Shown: one piece after another, positions 25,357 through 33,953 of the stretch
How the letters are laid out: every line of letters starts with the position of its first letter
How positions within the stretch are numbered: the first letter of the stretch is position 1
NCBI GenBank assembly: GCA_031412355.1
Contig: JANOCR010000074.1
Coordinates: forward strand, 1 to 47,417
DNA: 47,417 bases
From: JAENVT01 sp031412355
GTDB taxonomy: Bacteria; Actinomycetota; Acidimicrobiia; Acidimicrobiales; Ilumatobacteraceae
Reading direction: 5' to 3'
Program-made: the position numbers and the translations under genes
The notes under the pieces: model-generated
Seen by the model: the letters and a program-made list of their open reading frames with translations, nothing else
What the model was told of the DNA's origin: nothing
The model's database searches: none

Positions 25357-26574
25357 TCAGGGTTGGTAGGGGCCTGGTTGGCGGAAGGGGCGGCGGTGCC
25401 AGCGCGAGGGGGTGACGGCGATGGCGCGGGGCTCGTCTTCGAACATCCACCGGGCGAAGTTGCGACGGCTCCACTCGCTGGTGGCCAGCAGACGAATCGC
25501 GCCTCGGGCGCCGAGCTCGTGGCTCAACACCTTGCTGAGCACCACCGACATCTTGTGGTCGGCCAGCAGGTGGTGACGCACGGTCGATCGATACTGCTTG
25601 CTGACCACGTCAGGTTCGAGCGCGCCGCCGGCGATGATCGCCTCCGCGGCGAGGCGCGCGGTCAAGACCGCTTGGCCGATTCCTTCTCCGGTCATGGTGT
25701 CGCTGGCCATCGCCGCGTCGCCGACGAAGCACACCCGTCCGGCGGTCAACGTCGCCCGGTCGATTCCAGCCGGGATCGGCCAGGCGGTGTGGCGATCCTC
25801 CAACCTGAAGCCGGCACCGAGGGCATCGACGACGTGAGGACGGCGCAGCAGGTCGTCCCACTGCTGTTTCATGTCCTGCACACGGCGCACCCCGTCGCGC
25901 TGCACACCGAAGCCGATGTTGACCCGCCCGTCCGGCAGCGGGAAGCTCCACATGTATCCGGGCAGCAGATCGGGCTCGAACCATACGATCAGCCGATCCG
26001 CGGCATGGCCGGTGACGTTTGCCGCGTACTGGCGGAACGCGTGCCACTCACCGAGGTAACCCGATTCGCCGACACCCAAGGCCTTGCGCGTGGCCGACCA
26101 CATCCCATCGGCGGCCACGACGTAGCGAGCAAGTGTCGTGCCCACACCCTCGATCTCGACCTCGACCGACGCGGCCGATTGGCGGATCGCGCGGAAGGCA
26201 CGGCCCTGGTGAACAGTCGCACCCGCCTCGGTGGCCAGGTCGACCAGCGCGGCATCGAGCTCGCGCCGCGGTGTCGTGGCTGCAAAGATCCCGTCGGCTG
26301 GCAACGGCAGACGCACTTCGCGTCCCGACGGTGATCGCAACCATGCGGCGTCGACGGTTTTCCAGTTGGGCACCATCGACGGCCGCAAACCCAGTCCTTC
26401 GAGCTCGCGAAGCGCCAGCGTGGTCAACCCGTCCCCGCAGCATTTGTCGCGCGGAAACACCGCCTTGTCGACGACCACGACAGAACGCCCTGCGCGCGCT
26501 AGCAGCGTGGCCGCCGTCGCGCCGGCCGGGCCCGCGCCGACCACGACGACATCGGCGGTCGCTGGCACAGTCAT
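25357..26574 (-). CDS. Geranylgeranyl reductase-family FAD oxidoreductase
   Basis: 405 residues. Rossmann FAD motif VVVGAGPAGATAATLLARAG (9-28), then DKCCGDGLTTLALRELEGLG with the conserved C(C)GDGL of the geranylgeranyl reductase family, and CFVGDAAMASDTMTGEGIGQA in the second FAD-binding motif. In actinobacteria such enzymes saturate menaquinone or isoprenoid side chains; the exact substrate here is unknown. The start is ATG. It is read leftwards, tail to tail with the nuclease unit, whose right repeat ends at its stop codon. Confidence 0.9.
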   Translation of the reverse strand: MTVPATADVVVVGAGPAGATAATLLARAGRSVVVVDKAVFPRDKCCGDGLTTLALRELEGLGLRPSMVPNWKTVDAAWLRSPSGREVRLPLPADGIFAATTPRRELDAALVDLATEAGATVHQGRAFRAIRQSAASVEVEIEGVGTTLARYVVAADGMWSATRKALGVGESGYLGEWHAFRQYAANVTGHAADRLIVWFEPDLLPGYMWSFPLPDGRVNIGFGVQRDGVRRVQDMKQQWDDLLRRPHVVDALGAGFRLEDRHTAWPIPAGIDRATLTAGRVCFVGDAAMASDTMTGEGIGQAVLTARLAAEAIIAGGALEPDVVSKQYRSTVRHHLLADHKMSVVLSKVLSHELGARGAIRLLATSEWSRRNFARWMFEDEPRAIAVTPSRWHRRPFRQPGPYQP

Positions 26575-26584
26575 CGGCGTGAGG

Positions 26585-27376
26585 CTAGGGGGCGACGATG
26601 CCGAGTCGCCGCGCCGGCTTCAGGATCGTCTTCCACGCCTCGAGTTGGGCGATGGCCTGAGACTGGATCCCGGGCAGCATCGGGTACAGAGCATCGCCAG
26701 GGCACGCGGTGTATGACATGTCGCGGTGGCCGGCAATGGTCGGGGTGGTCACATGTGTCCCCGCCGCCCAACGCTGCGAACCCCGGGAGATGAATGTCGT
26801 GGTCGACCCCGGGCCGATGTCGATGGCATACCGGCCGGCCAGCCATGCCAGGACGTTTACCAGCGACTTCGTTGCGGCGGGTGTCGGCAATTGGTTGGTG
26901 AAGTCGCCGAGTAGGCAGATCAGTTGGGCGAAGCCCTGATTGCCGCCCGTGGCGTCGGCGACCACCGGGCCAGTCAACGAGCCGGCCCGGCCTTCCCACA
27001 CGTCGCCGTCGCGGCCGATGAAGAACTCGTAGCACACGTCGCTCCATCCCTTGGCCGGGCTGGTGTGGAATGCATAGGTGGCCTGGATCAGGGCTGCAGC
27101 ACTGGCGTACGAGTTCGACGAAGCGGTGTGGTGGACGAGCAGGAACTGCGGCGTCTCGGCCTCGATCGGGCCGACAGGCGGAAGGTTCGCGCCCCAGGCT
27201 TGACGCGGGTAGATCGCCAATCCGGGAAGCACTTCGACTGCTGGAATCGCTGGGCCCGGCGCTGCCCCGACACGGGTGTTGCCTACGGCAGCGGACGTGA
27301 CGACCGAGCCGACGACCAGTGCTGCGGCGAGGGCTTCGCGGCGCGTCATGCCACTGGTCGATTGGCAGTCACACAT
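26585..27376 (-). CDS. PGRP-type N-acetylmuramoyl-L-alanine amidase, exported
   Basis: 263 residues. The N-terminus carries twin arginines in MTRREALAAALVVG, a probable Tat-type signal. The amidase/PGRP domain (about 50-240) has the zinc ligands in LLVHHTASSNSY, GHRDMSY and TACPGD. It would cleave the lactyl bond between muramic acid and L-alanine in peptidoglycan. The start is uncertain: GTG at 27385, ATG at 27376 and ATG at 27349 (MTRRE) are all in frame, and none has a clear ribosome-binding site. Divergent from the SDR gene. Confidence 0.88.
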   Translation of the reverse strand: MCDCQSTSGMTRREALAAALVVGSVVTSAAVGNTRVGAAPGPAIPAVEVLPGLAIYPRQAWGANLPPVGPIEAETPQFLLVHHTASSNSYASAAALIQATYAFHTSPAKGWSDVCYEFFIGRDGDVWEGRAGSLTGPVVADATGGNQGFAQLICLLGDFTNQLPTPAATKSLVNVLAWLAGRYAIDIGPGSTTTFISRGSQRWAAGTHVTTPTIAGHRDMSYTACPGDALYPMLPGIQSQAIAQLEAWKTILKPARRLGIVAP

Positions 27377-27426
27377 CGTCGTCACTTTATGATTCGCGTA
27401 GTCCGCTACCTAGCCAAGAGGTTTCC

Positions 27427-28344
27427 ATGAGCAAATTGTGTGAGGGTCGAGTCGCCATCGTGACCGGCGCTGGTCGCGGGATCGGGCGCGAGCATGCTCT
27501 TAGCCTGGCCGCGCACGGCGCCAAGGTCGTCGTCAACGATCTCGGTGGCAACATCGACGGTACCGGGGGTGACCTCAGCCCGGCGGAGCAGGTCGTGCAG
27601 GAGATCAAGGGGATGGGTGGCGAGGCGGTCGCCAATGGAGACAGCGTCTCGTCGTGGGAAGGTGCGCAGCGCCTCATCAACACAGCCGTCGACACCTTCG
27701 GCGATCTGCACGCCGTCATCAACAACGCCGGCATCCTCCGCGACCGAATGCTGACCAACATGACGGAGGAGGAGTGGGACGCCGTCATCAACGTGCACCT
27801 CAAGGGTACGTTCGCGCCGAGCCGTTGGGCAGCCTCGTACTGGCGCGAGCAGGCCAAGGCGGGCAAGCCGGTCGACGGTCGCATCATCAACACCACGTCG
27901 GTCAGCGGCATCTATGGCAATCCCGGGCAGACCAACTATGGCGCGGCCAAAGCTGGAATCGCCGCGTTCACAACCATTGCCGCGCTCGAGATGGCCAGGT
28001 ACGGGGTCACTGTCAACGCGGTTGCCCCGGTCGCCCTCACTCGGATGACCGAAGGGCTCGGTCCCGCGCCGGAGACAGACGAGGAGCGCGAGATGCGCTC
28101 GCCGCGATGGATCGCGCCGATCGCAACGTGGCTGGCCTCAGCGGAGTCGAAGGACATCACCGGCCGGGTGTTCGAAGTCAGTGGGGATGTGTTGGCAATC
28201 GCCGAGGGTTGGGTGCGTGGACCGCGGCATGCTCCAATCGAGGATCCGACCTCTCTCGGTCCGGTCGTGCGCGAATTGCTGGCGAAGGCGCGCCTGAACT
28301 CGGGCATGGACGGCGAGCCGGGCGGGTGGCCGCAGCCCAAGTGA
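27427..28344 (+). CDS. SDR-family 3-hydroxyacyl-CoA dehydrogenase-like protein
   Basis: 305 residues. Rossmann motif VTGAGRGIGREHALSLAAHGAKVVVNDLGG, NNAGILRD, and the catalytic TTSVSGIYGNPGQTNYGAAKAG (Ser, Tyr, Lys). The NDLGGN and REHAL features match the dehydrogenase domain of peroxisomal type 2 multifunctional enzyme. It would oxidise (3R)-hydroxyacyl-CoA with NAD+ in beta-oxidation. ATG preceded by AAGAGG. It faces the hydratase gene tail to tail 10 bp away. Confidence 0.9.
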   Translation: MSKLCEGRVAIVTGAGRGIGREHALSLAAHGAKVVVNDLGGNIDGTGGDLSPAEQVVQEIKGMGGEAVANGDSVSSWEGAQRLINTAVDTFGDLHAVINNAGILRDRMLTNMTEEEWDAVINVHLKGTFAPSRWAASYWREQAKAGKPVDGRIINTTSVSGIYGNPGQTNYGAAKAGIAAFTTIAALEMARYGVTVNAVAPVALTRMTEGLGPAPETDEEREMRSPRWIAPIATWLASAESKDITGRVFEVSGDVLAIAEGWVRGPRHAPIEDPTSLGPVVRELLAKARLNSGMDGEPGGWPQPK

Positions 28345-28354
28345 GAGGGTTCGG

Positions 28355-29197
28355 TCAGTCGAAGCGCACGAGACCCTGATCGATCACGGCACGATCTCCC
28401 ACCGAGGTCGTGAACAGCGCGGTACCTTCGCCGACATCCCACATCGCGATGGTCAGAGCGTCGCCCGGCAAGACGGGTGAGGCAAAGCGCGCTTCAACAT
28501 GCCGGAAGCGACCTGCGTCGCTTGCGCACAGCGTGTGCAGCAGGGCGCGACCCGTGAATCCGTACGAGCACAGGCCGTGCAAGATGGGGCGGTCGAAACC
28601 TCCCATGGCCGCGAACGACGGGTCGCTGTGCAGTGGATTTCGATCGCCCGACAGTCGGTAGAGCAGCGCCTGGTCGGGGGAGGTCTGGTAGGTCACCAGG
28701 TGATCGGGGGCCCGCTCCGGTGGCACGTTCTGTGGCCCGCTGGGACCGCGGTCGCCGCCCCACCCTCCTTCGCCGCGGATGAACGCCGACGAGACGTTGG
28801 TGAACAGCGGCTGGCTGTCGGCTCGATCAGTGGCGACGGTCTCGGTGACCACTACAGCGGCCTTGCCCTTGTCGTAGATAGCAACGATGCGACCCTGCAG
28901 CTCGGCGGACCCGGCCACGGGCAACGCCTTGTGGAGCGTGATGGCCTGCTGGCCATGCACCAGCAGGGCATGGTTGAAGGTGCCGATGTTGCGCATGACC
29001 GACCCGCCACCCCAGCCGGCAACGACAGCGAACGTCGGGAAGACCTGTTGGTCGACACCATTGGTGTTCTCGGTGGTGTACGCCAGTTCACCGGTGCCTG
29101 CACCGATTCCGACTGCGTAGAGCAGAGCGTCCTTGCTGGTCCACGACGTTTCGTACGTTTCTCCGACCGTTCCGACTGCTTCCGGATTCAGTGGCAT
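28355..29197 (-). CDS. MaoC-like (R)-specific enoyl-CoA hydratase 2
   Basis: 280 residues. Double hot-dog layout: N-terminal half without active residues and a C-terminal half with the hydratase 2 motif YRLSGDRNPLHSDPSFA (Asp and His catalytic). It hydrates 2-enoyl-CoA to (3R)-hydroxyacyl-CoA, the step before the SDR dehydrogenase encoded next to it. Together the two proteins cover the activities fused in eukaryotic MFE-2. ATG start; 34 bp downstream of the cysteine-containing gene. Confidence 0.9.
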   Translation of the reverse strand: MPLNPEAVGTVGETYETSWTSKDALLYAVGIGAGTGELAYTTENTNGVDQQVFPTFAVVAGWGGGSVMRNIGTFNHALLVHGQQAITLHKALPVAGSAELQGRIVAIYDKGKAAVVVTETVATDRADSQPLFTNVSSAFIRGEGGWGGDRGPSGPQNVPPERAPDHLVTYQTSPDQALLYRLSGDRNPLHSDPSFAAMGGFDRPILHGLCSYGFTGRALLHTLCASDAGRFRHVEARFASPVLPGDALTIAMWDVGEGTALFTTSVGDRAVIDQGLVRFD

Positions 29198-29231
29198 TCG
29201 ACCCTCCCCGCACGGTGGTACGGGTCTCGTT

Positions 29232-29789
29232 CTAGTCGATCGGAACCTCGGCGGCGACGACGGAGACGTCGACGACGGGGGTGTGACTGTCGTGCTCGCG
29301 CACTGCCTGGCGGGCCCGATCGGCCAGCCTGCCTATGGTCTGTGCAGACATCGGTTCGGCGATCGTGATGGTGACGTGCACCCGCTGGTACTCGCGCGAC
29401 GCTGTGATGTCTTGCACGGCGTGCCGTAGTTGCCGGCGAACGGCCGCGACGTATCCCGCTTCGACCTCTCGTCGAGCGACCGCAGCGGCGATCTCCGTGC
29501 TGGCTCCGGGACCGAATTCGTCGCCGGGATACAGGGTCACCAGCGGGACACGATGCTGCAACGCGCACACCGAGCCCATCTCGTTCAGGCTCGGTTCGGC
29601 ACCTCGTTCGCGCGCCAAGATGGCGACGTCGATGTGCTGGGTCAGCGGGCACGATTCGTTCGATTCGACACCACGGCAGGGTCCGCCGTGCGAGTCGTTG
29701 CAGGAGATCACCTCGTGGCCATCGCGCGCGAGTCGGTGTTGCAGAGTGGTGGCGATGCCGGGCGATGATTCGATCACTAGAACATCCAT
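29232..29789 (-). CDS. Uncharacterised receiver-like protein with four cysteines
   Basis: 185 residues, function not recognised. The N-terminus MDVLVIESSPGIATTLQHRLARDGHEVISC looks like the first strand and helix of a response-regulator receiver, but the acidic pair is Glu7-Ser8 and the phospho-acceptor position is replaced (IDVAILARERG). An insertion carries Cys30, Cys38 and Cys47, with Cys75 further on. A C-terminal section (about 130-185: RVHVTITIAEPMSAQTIGRLADRARQ) is predicted alpha-beta and is weakly like the second half of Asp23 proteins. The cysteines could form a metal or iron-sulfur site. It lies between proS and the MaoC gene in the same direction. Confidence 0.6.
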   Translation of the reverse strand: MDVLVIESSPGIATTLQHRLARDGHEVISCNDSHGGPCRGVESNESCPLTQHIDVAILARERGAEPSLNEMGSVCALQHRVPLVTLYPGDEFGPGASTEIAAAVARREVEAGYVAAVRRQLRHAVQDITASREYQRVHVTITIAEPMSAQTIGRLADRARQAVREHDSHTPVVDVSVVAAEVPID

Positions 29790-29864
29790 GCGGTCAGTAG
29801 AACGCAGCGTTGCGCACGGTTCCAGAGTCGAATGTCCCGCAGTATTCGGCCGTCCGGCCCGAGG

Positions 29865-31631
29865 TCAGCCCGCGGCGGGCAGCGCAGCGCGCAACTCGGC
29901 GACGGCGTCGCCCAGCGCGACATCGCGACGTTCGCCGGATCGGCGGTCCTTGACCTCGACGACCCCGTCGACCAAACCCCGTCCGACCACCACGATCGTG
30001 GGGACGCCGATCAACTCGGCGTCGTTGAACTTGATGCCGGGCGACACCCCGGCACGGTCGTCGAACAGCACCCGCAACCCGGCGGCTTCGCAATCGGCGG
30101 CCAACTGTTCGGCTGCCGGAAGCTGAGGGTCACCGGCTTTCCCGGTGGCCACGATGTGCACGTCGGCCGGCGCCACTTCATGAGGCCAGATCAGACCCTT
30201 GTCGTCGCAGTTCATCTCGGCGATCGCAGCCACGGCCCGTGAAACGCCGATGCCGTAGGACCCCATGGTCACGACCTGCTGCTTGCCGTTTTGATCGAGG
30301 ACGTTCAGCCCAAGTGCGGTGGCGTACTTGCGGCCGAGTTGGAAGATGTGGCCGATTTCGATGCCGCGGGCGATCTCCATGGCCGAGCCGCAGACCGGGC
30401 ACGAATCGCCATCGACCACTTCGGCGGCTTCGACGGTGCCGTCGGCGGCGAAGTCGCGCCCAGCGGTCAGGTACAGCACGTGCCGGCCAGGCTGATCTGC
30501 GCCGGTGACCCACTGCGTGCCGTCGACAATCCGGGGATCGATCAGATAGCGGATTCCCGCCGGCTTGTCGGCGCCAAGTGCTCCCGGCCCGATGTACCCC
30601 TTGAACAGGTGCTTGTTGGCCGCGAAGTCGGCCTCGTCGAACGGGCCGATCTCGGCCGGCCCGAGCTGTGCCTCGAGTCGTTTCATGTCGACCTCGCGGT
30701 CGCCGGGCACGCCGACGGCCAATGGCTCGACACGCCCGTCGGGGTGGCGGAGCTTGACGATTACGTTCTTCAGCGTGTCTGCCGCAGTCCATTCACGATC
30801 GGTGCGGCGCAGATCGTCGCGACTGTTGATCAGGTCGACGAGGGTTTGGATGGTGGGCGTGTCGGGTGTGTCGGCGACCAGCGCAGGGGGTGCGGAGTCG
30901 TACGCGATGGGCAGCGGCACTGCAACGCGCACCGCCTCGGTGTTGGCCGCGTAGTCGCAGTTCGTGCAGCGCACATACGAGTCCTCGCCGACTTCCATGG
31001 GTGCCAGGAACTCCTCGCTGGCCGAGCCGCCCATCGCCCCACTCATCGCCGACACGATCACATAGGGCAGCCCGAGGCGATCGAACGTGCGTTGGTACGC
31101 GACGCGGTGCCGGTGGTAGCTGACGTCCAGCCCTTCGTCGGTGAGGTCGAAGCTGTACGAGTCCTTCATCACGAACTCGCGCCCGCGCAGCAGCCCGGCG
31201 CGGGGGCGGGCCTCGTCGCGGAACTTGGTCTGAATCTGGTAGATCACCAGTGGTAGGTCCTTGTAGCTGCTGTACAGGTCCTTCACGAGCAACGTGAACA
31301 GTTCCTCGTGGGTCGGCGCCAGCAGCATGTCGGCGCCCTTTCGATCCTTCAACCGGAACAGGTTGTCGCCGTAGTCGGTCCAGCGACCGCTGAGTTCGTA
31401 CGGTTCCCGGGGCAGCAGGGCGGGGAAGTGGACTTCTTGGAACCCGGCCCGATTCATCTCTTCGCGTACCACCCGCTCGACGTTCTGGTAGACGATCCAA
31501 CCGATCGGCAACCAGCTGAACCCGCCGGGTGCGGCCCGGCGGATGTACCCGGCGCGAACGAGCAGCCGGTGACTGGCAACTTCGGCGTCGGCCGGGTCCT
31601 CACGCAGGGTACGGAGGAACAACGTCGACAT
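29865..31631 (-). CDS. proS: Prolyl-tRNA synthetase
   Basis: 588 residues, the size of the bacterial type with an editing insertion. Class II synthetase motifs: motif 2 RPRAGLLRGREFVMKDSYSFDL, motif 3 GSYGIGVSRAVAAIAE, and the anticodon-binding domain at the C-terminus (PADVHIVATGK). The INS editing domain lies between (about 225-400: VRCTNCDYAANTEAV). It charges tRNA-Pro. The ATG in MSTLFLRTLREDPADAE is used; an in-frame GTG three codons earlier (VLR) is less likely. Divergent from rimP. Confidence 0.95.
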   Translation of the reverse strand: MSTLFLRTLREDPADAEVASHRLLVRAGYIRRAAPGGFSWLPIGWIVYQNVERVVREEMNRAGFQEVHFPALLPREPYELSGRWTDYGDNLFRLKDRKGADMLLAPTHEELFTLLVKDLYSSYKDLPLVIYQIQTKFRDEARPRAGLLRGREFVMKDSYSFDLTDEGLDVSYHRHRVAYQRTFDRLGLPYVIVSAMSGAMGGSASEEFLAPMEVGEDSYVRCTNCDYAANTEAVRVAVPLPIAYDSAPPALVADTPDTPTIQTLVDLINSRDDLRRTDREWTAADTLKNVIVKLRHPDGRVEPLAVGVPGDREVDMKRLEAQLGPAEIGPFDEADFAANKHLFKGYIGPGALGADKPAGIRYLIDPRIVDGTQWVTGADQPGRHVLYLTAGRDFAADGTVEAAEVVDGDSCPVCGSAMEIARGIEIGHIFQLGRKYATALGLNVLDQNGKQQVVTMGSYGIGVSRAVAAIAEMNCDDKGLIWPHEVAPADVHIVATGKAGDPQLPAAEQLAADCEAAGLRVLFDDRAGVSPGIKFNDAELIGVPTIVVVGRGLVDGVVEVKDRRSGERRDVALGDAVAELRAALPAAG

Positions 31632-31674
31632 TCGGAGCACAGCGGTTACCTCGGTTTGGACACGTGGGGCGAGT

Positions 31675-31696
31675 GGGTAGAGGGCTGGGTAGAGGG
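31675..31696. promoter_or_regulatory. Tandem 10-bp repeat in the proS-rimP divergent promoter region
   Basis: GGGTAGAGGG at 31675-31684 and again at 31687-31696, separated by two bases (period 12). Lies between the start of proS and the rimP leader. Could be a protein-binding site for the divergent pair, or chance in G-rich DNA. Confidence 0.3.
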
Positions 31697-31731
31697 TTAT
31701 AGACAGCGGCGAAACACTACCCGCCAGCCGA

Positions 31732-31737
31732 TATACT
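31732..31737 (+). promoter_or_regulatory. Possible -10 element of the rimP operon
   Basis: TATACT is the best -10-like hexamer between the divergent genes. No clear -35 lies at 16-18 bases upstream. A start about seven bases on would place the hairpin at 31766-31797 in the leader. Confidence 0.3.
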
Positions 31738-31765
31738 CGATCGGTCCTTTGAAGTTCGATGAACC

Positions 31766-31800
31766 GAAGGCGTGGGCTCCTCGGGGTCCACGCCTTCTTT
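31766..31800 (+). terminator. Intrinsic terminator-like hairpin in the rimP leader
   Basis: GAAGGCGTGG (31766-31775) pairs perfectly with CCACGCCTTC (31788-31797) around a 12-base loop, followed by TTCTTT (31795-31800, overlapping the right arm). It ends 37 bases before the rimP ATG. A competing smaller structure (CCTT with AAGG, and GTTC with GAAC) overlaps its left arm. This fits attenuation of the nusA operon, but may also stop read-through from upstream. Confidence 0.6.
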
Positions 31801-31837
31801 ACTGAAAGGCCCCGGAGTTGGGAAGGAGAGAGCCGAC

Positions 31838-32410
31838 ATGAGTGACAGCAGCACACTGAAGAAAGTCGAGCGCTTGATCGCTCCCATCGTCTCTGACCTG
31901 CAGCTCGACCTGTACGACCTCGAGTTCCGCGGAGGCACACTGCGTGTGACCATCGACAGGCCCGCCGGCGTCGACGAAGGCCTCGATCTCGAAGCCATTG
32001 CCCTCGCGTCGCGCCTGATCGGTCGCGAACTCGACCACGAGGACCCCATGGGCGGGCACTACACACTCGAGGTCACCAGCCCCGGTCTCGAGCGCAGCCT
32101 GCGCATCCCGACCCATTTCCAGCGGTCGCTGGGCAAGACGGTGGCCTTGCGCCTGCGAGACATCGTCACGCCCGAAGGCGAGCGCAGCGAGCGACGTCTG
32201 CAGGGTGTGCTGGTCGCCGCCGACGATCATTCGGTAACGATCCAGCTCAACGACGCAGCGCTCACCGAGCGCGTCGTGCCCTACGACAAGATCGACAGAG
32301 CGAAGACCGTCTTTGTATGGGGCCCAGCACCTAAGCCGGGCAAGCCCAAGAAGGAAAAAGTGGCTGAGAACGACAAGGCGTCAAGCGAGCAAGAAGGAGG
32401 CGCCATATGA
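31838..32410 (+). CDS. rimP: Ribosome maturation factor RimP
   Basis: 190 residues. The RimP N-domain (VERLIAPIVSDLQLDLYDLEFRGGTLRVTIDRP) and the SPGLERSLR motif with an SH3-like C-domain are present. A Lys-rich tail ends the protein. It helps assemble the 30S subunit. The ATG has GGAAGGAG about eight bases upstream. Overlaps nusA by ATGA. Confidence 0.94.
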   Translation: MSDSSTLKKVERLIAPIVSDLQLDLYDLEFRGGTLRVTIDRPAGVDEGLDLEAIALASRLIGRELDHEDPMGGHYTLEVTSPGLERSLRIPTHFQRSLGKTVALRLRDIVTPEGERSERRLQGVLVAADDHSVTIQLNDAALTERVVPYDKIDRAKTVFVWGPAPKPGKPKKEKVAENDKASSEQEGGAI

Positions 32411-33618
32411 GTGGTCTCGACATGTCAGAAGCAGTGCGAATGTTGGCCAACGAGAAGAACATCTCCGTTGACACGTTGCTGCACGTCCTCGTCGATGCGT
32501 TGGCCACCGCCTACAAGCGTCGTCCAACGGCCGCCGAAGAAGTGATGGTCGAGGTCAACCCCGACACGATGGAGTTCACCTTCACGGCGTACGACGTCGA
32601 CGAGGATGGCAACTGGGTCAACGAGCGCGACGACACGCCCAAGAAGGAAGAGATGGGCCGCATCGCCGCCCAGACGTTCCGTCAGGTGATGAGCCAGCGC
32701 ATTCGCGAGGCCGAGCGCGACCGCAAGTTCGAGGAATACGCCAACCGCGAGGGCGACATCGTCACCGGCATCATCCAGCAGACCGATCAGCGCTACACGT
32801 TGCTCGACCTCGGTCGCGTCGAGTCGTTGCTGCCGCAGGCCGAACAGGTGCCGTTCGAGCGTCCCGTACCGGGTGACCGGGTCAAGGCCTACATCGTCGA
32901 AGTCCGCAAGACCGCCAAAGGTCCGCAGATCGTCGTCAGCCGCACGCATCCGGGCCTCATCAAGCGCCTGTTCGAGCTCGAAGTGCCCGAGATCGCCGAC
33001 GGAATCGTCGAGATCAAGGCGTGCGCTCGCGAGCCAGGGCACCGCACCAAGATCGCAGTGTGGAGCAACGACCACAACGTCGATCCGGTGGGCGCTTGCG
33101 TCGGCGCCCGTGGCGGTCGTGTTCGCATGGTCGTGAACGAACTGCGCGGCGAGAAGATCGACATCGTGCCGTTCAGCGAGGACTTCGCCGACTATGTCGC
33201 CAAGGCGTTGTCGCCGGCAAAGGTCAAAGAAGTGATCATCAGCGACGACGGCACGCAGGCCGACGTGATCGTCCCCGACCATCAGCTCAGCCTGGCGATC
33301 GGCAAGGAAGGGCAGAACGCTCGCCTTGCGGCCCGCCTCACCGGCGTACGCATCGACATCCGTGGCGAGACTCAGGTGCCCGAGGGCGAATACGCCGACG
33401 CCGATTACGAAGAGGGTGAGTGGGTCGCCAACGCCGAGAGCGGCGAGATGGAATGGCACGCCGCTGATGGCAGCGTGATGACCCAAGATCAATGGAATGC
33501 GCAGGCAGCGGGCGATGTCCCGGTCGACGCAGCCGAAGCCGAGGCCGTCGAGATTACCGACGCGGCCCCGGTCGAGGTCCCCGCGACACAAGGAGACGGT
33601 GACAACGCAACAGAATGA
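32407..33618 (+). CDS. nusA: Transcription termination/antitermination factor NusA
   Basis: 403 residues. The RNA polymerase-binding N-domain (about 1-125), S1 domain (about 130-200, REGDIVTGIIQQTDQRYTLLDLG), and KH1/KH2 (about 215-345, including VGARGGRVRMVVNELRGEKIDI and LAIGKEGQNARLAARLTG) are in order. A roughly 60-residue acidic tail follows (YADADYEEGEWVANAESG and AEAEAVEIT). The ATG overlaps the rimP stop and has GGAGG upstream. The downstream ylxR start lies inside its end. Confidence 0.95.
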   Translation: MSGLDMSEAVRMLANEKNISVDTLLHVLVDALATAYKRRPTAAEEVMVEVNPDTMEFTFTAYDVDEDGNWVNERDDTPKKEEMGRIAAQTFRQVMSQRIREAERDRKFEEYANREGDIVTGIIQQTDQRYTLLDLGRVESLLPQAEQVPFERPVPGDRVKAYIVEVRKTAKGPQIVVSRTHPGLIKRLFELEVPEIADGIVEIKACAREPGHRTKIAVWSNDHNVDPVGACVGARGGRVRMVVNELRGEKIDIVPFSEDFADYVAKALSPAKVKEVIISDDGTQADVIVPDHQLSLAIGKEGQNARLAARLTGVRIDIRGETQVPEGEYADADYEEGEWVANAESGEMEWHAADGSVMTQDQWNAQAAGDVPVDAAEAEAVEITDAAPVEVPATQGDGDNATE

Positions 33619-33946
33619 TCCACGCTCGAAAGGCGTCGCAGTACCCGTCCGGATGTGCATCGGATGCCGTAGCCATCGTCCCCAGGAGCAGCTGATTCGC
33701 TGCGCATTGGGGCCTGATGGTGCGGTCGTCAGTCGCACGTCTCCGGGCCGTGGCGCTTGGTTGTGCTCGGTCGATTGCTTCGAGACAGCCGTGCGGCGCA
33801 AGGCCTTCTCTCGGGCTTTTCGGCGCGATGTGCCGGGTTCCACACTCGATGCGTTGCGGATCCCATTCGAAAGCGTTATCACCAACATGAAAGACTTCAC
33901 GGCTGCCGGAACAAACTCCGGCACGCCGATGCCAACGAAAGGCTGA
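33599..33946 (+). CDS. ylxR: YlxR family RNA-binding protein (DUF448)
   Basis: 115 residues. The YlxR fold motifs are RMCIGCRSHRPQEQLIRCALGPDG and RGAWLCSVDCFETAVRRKAFSRAFRR. It probably binds RNA and may act with the nusA/infB operon. The GTG start is used: it lies in the last codons of nusA, just after an AGGAG; a longer reading would overlap most of that gene. Twenty bases overlap nusA. Confidence 0.85.
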   Translation: MTTQQNDPRSKGVAVPVRMCIGCRSHRPQEQLIRCALGPDGAVVSRTSPGRGAWLCSVDCFETAVRRKAFSRAFRRDVPGSTLDALRIPFESVITNMKDFTAAGTNSGTPMPTKG

Positions 33947-33953
33947 ACTGGTT

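Noticed and set aside
31632..31837. tRNA or T-box leader near proS
   Set aside because: No cloverleaf and no T-box core found by reading; only the hairpins reported.
32425..33924. Minus-strand frame of 499 codons
   Set aside because: Antisense to nusA and ylxR; codon use is that of a shadow frame.
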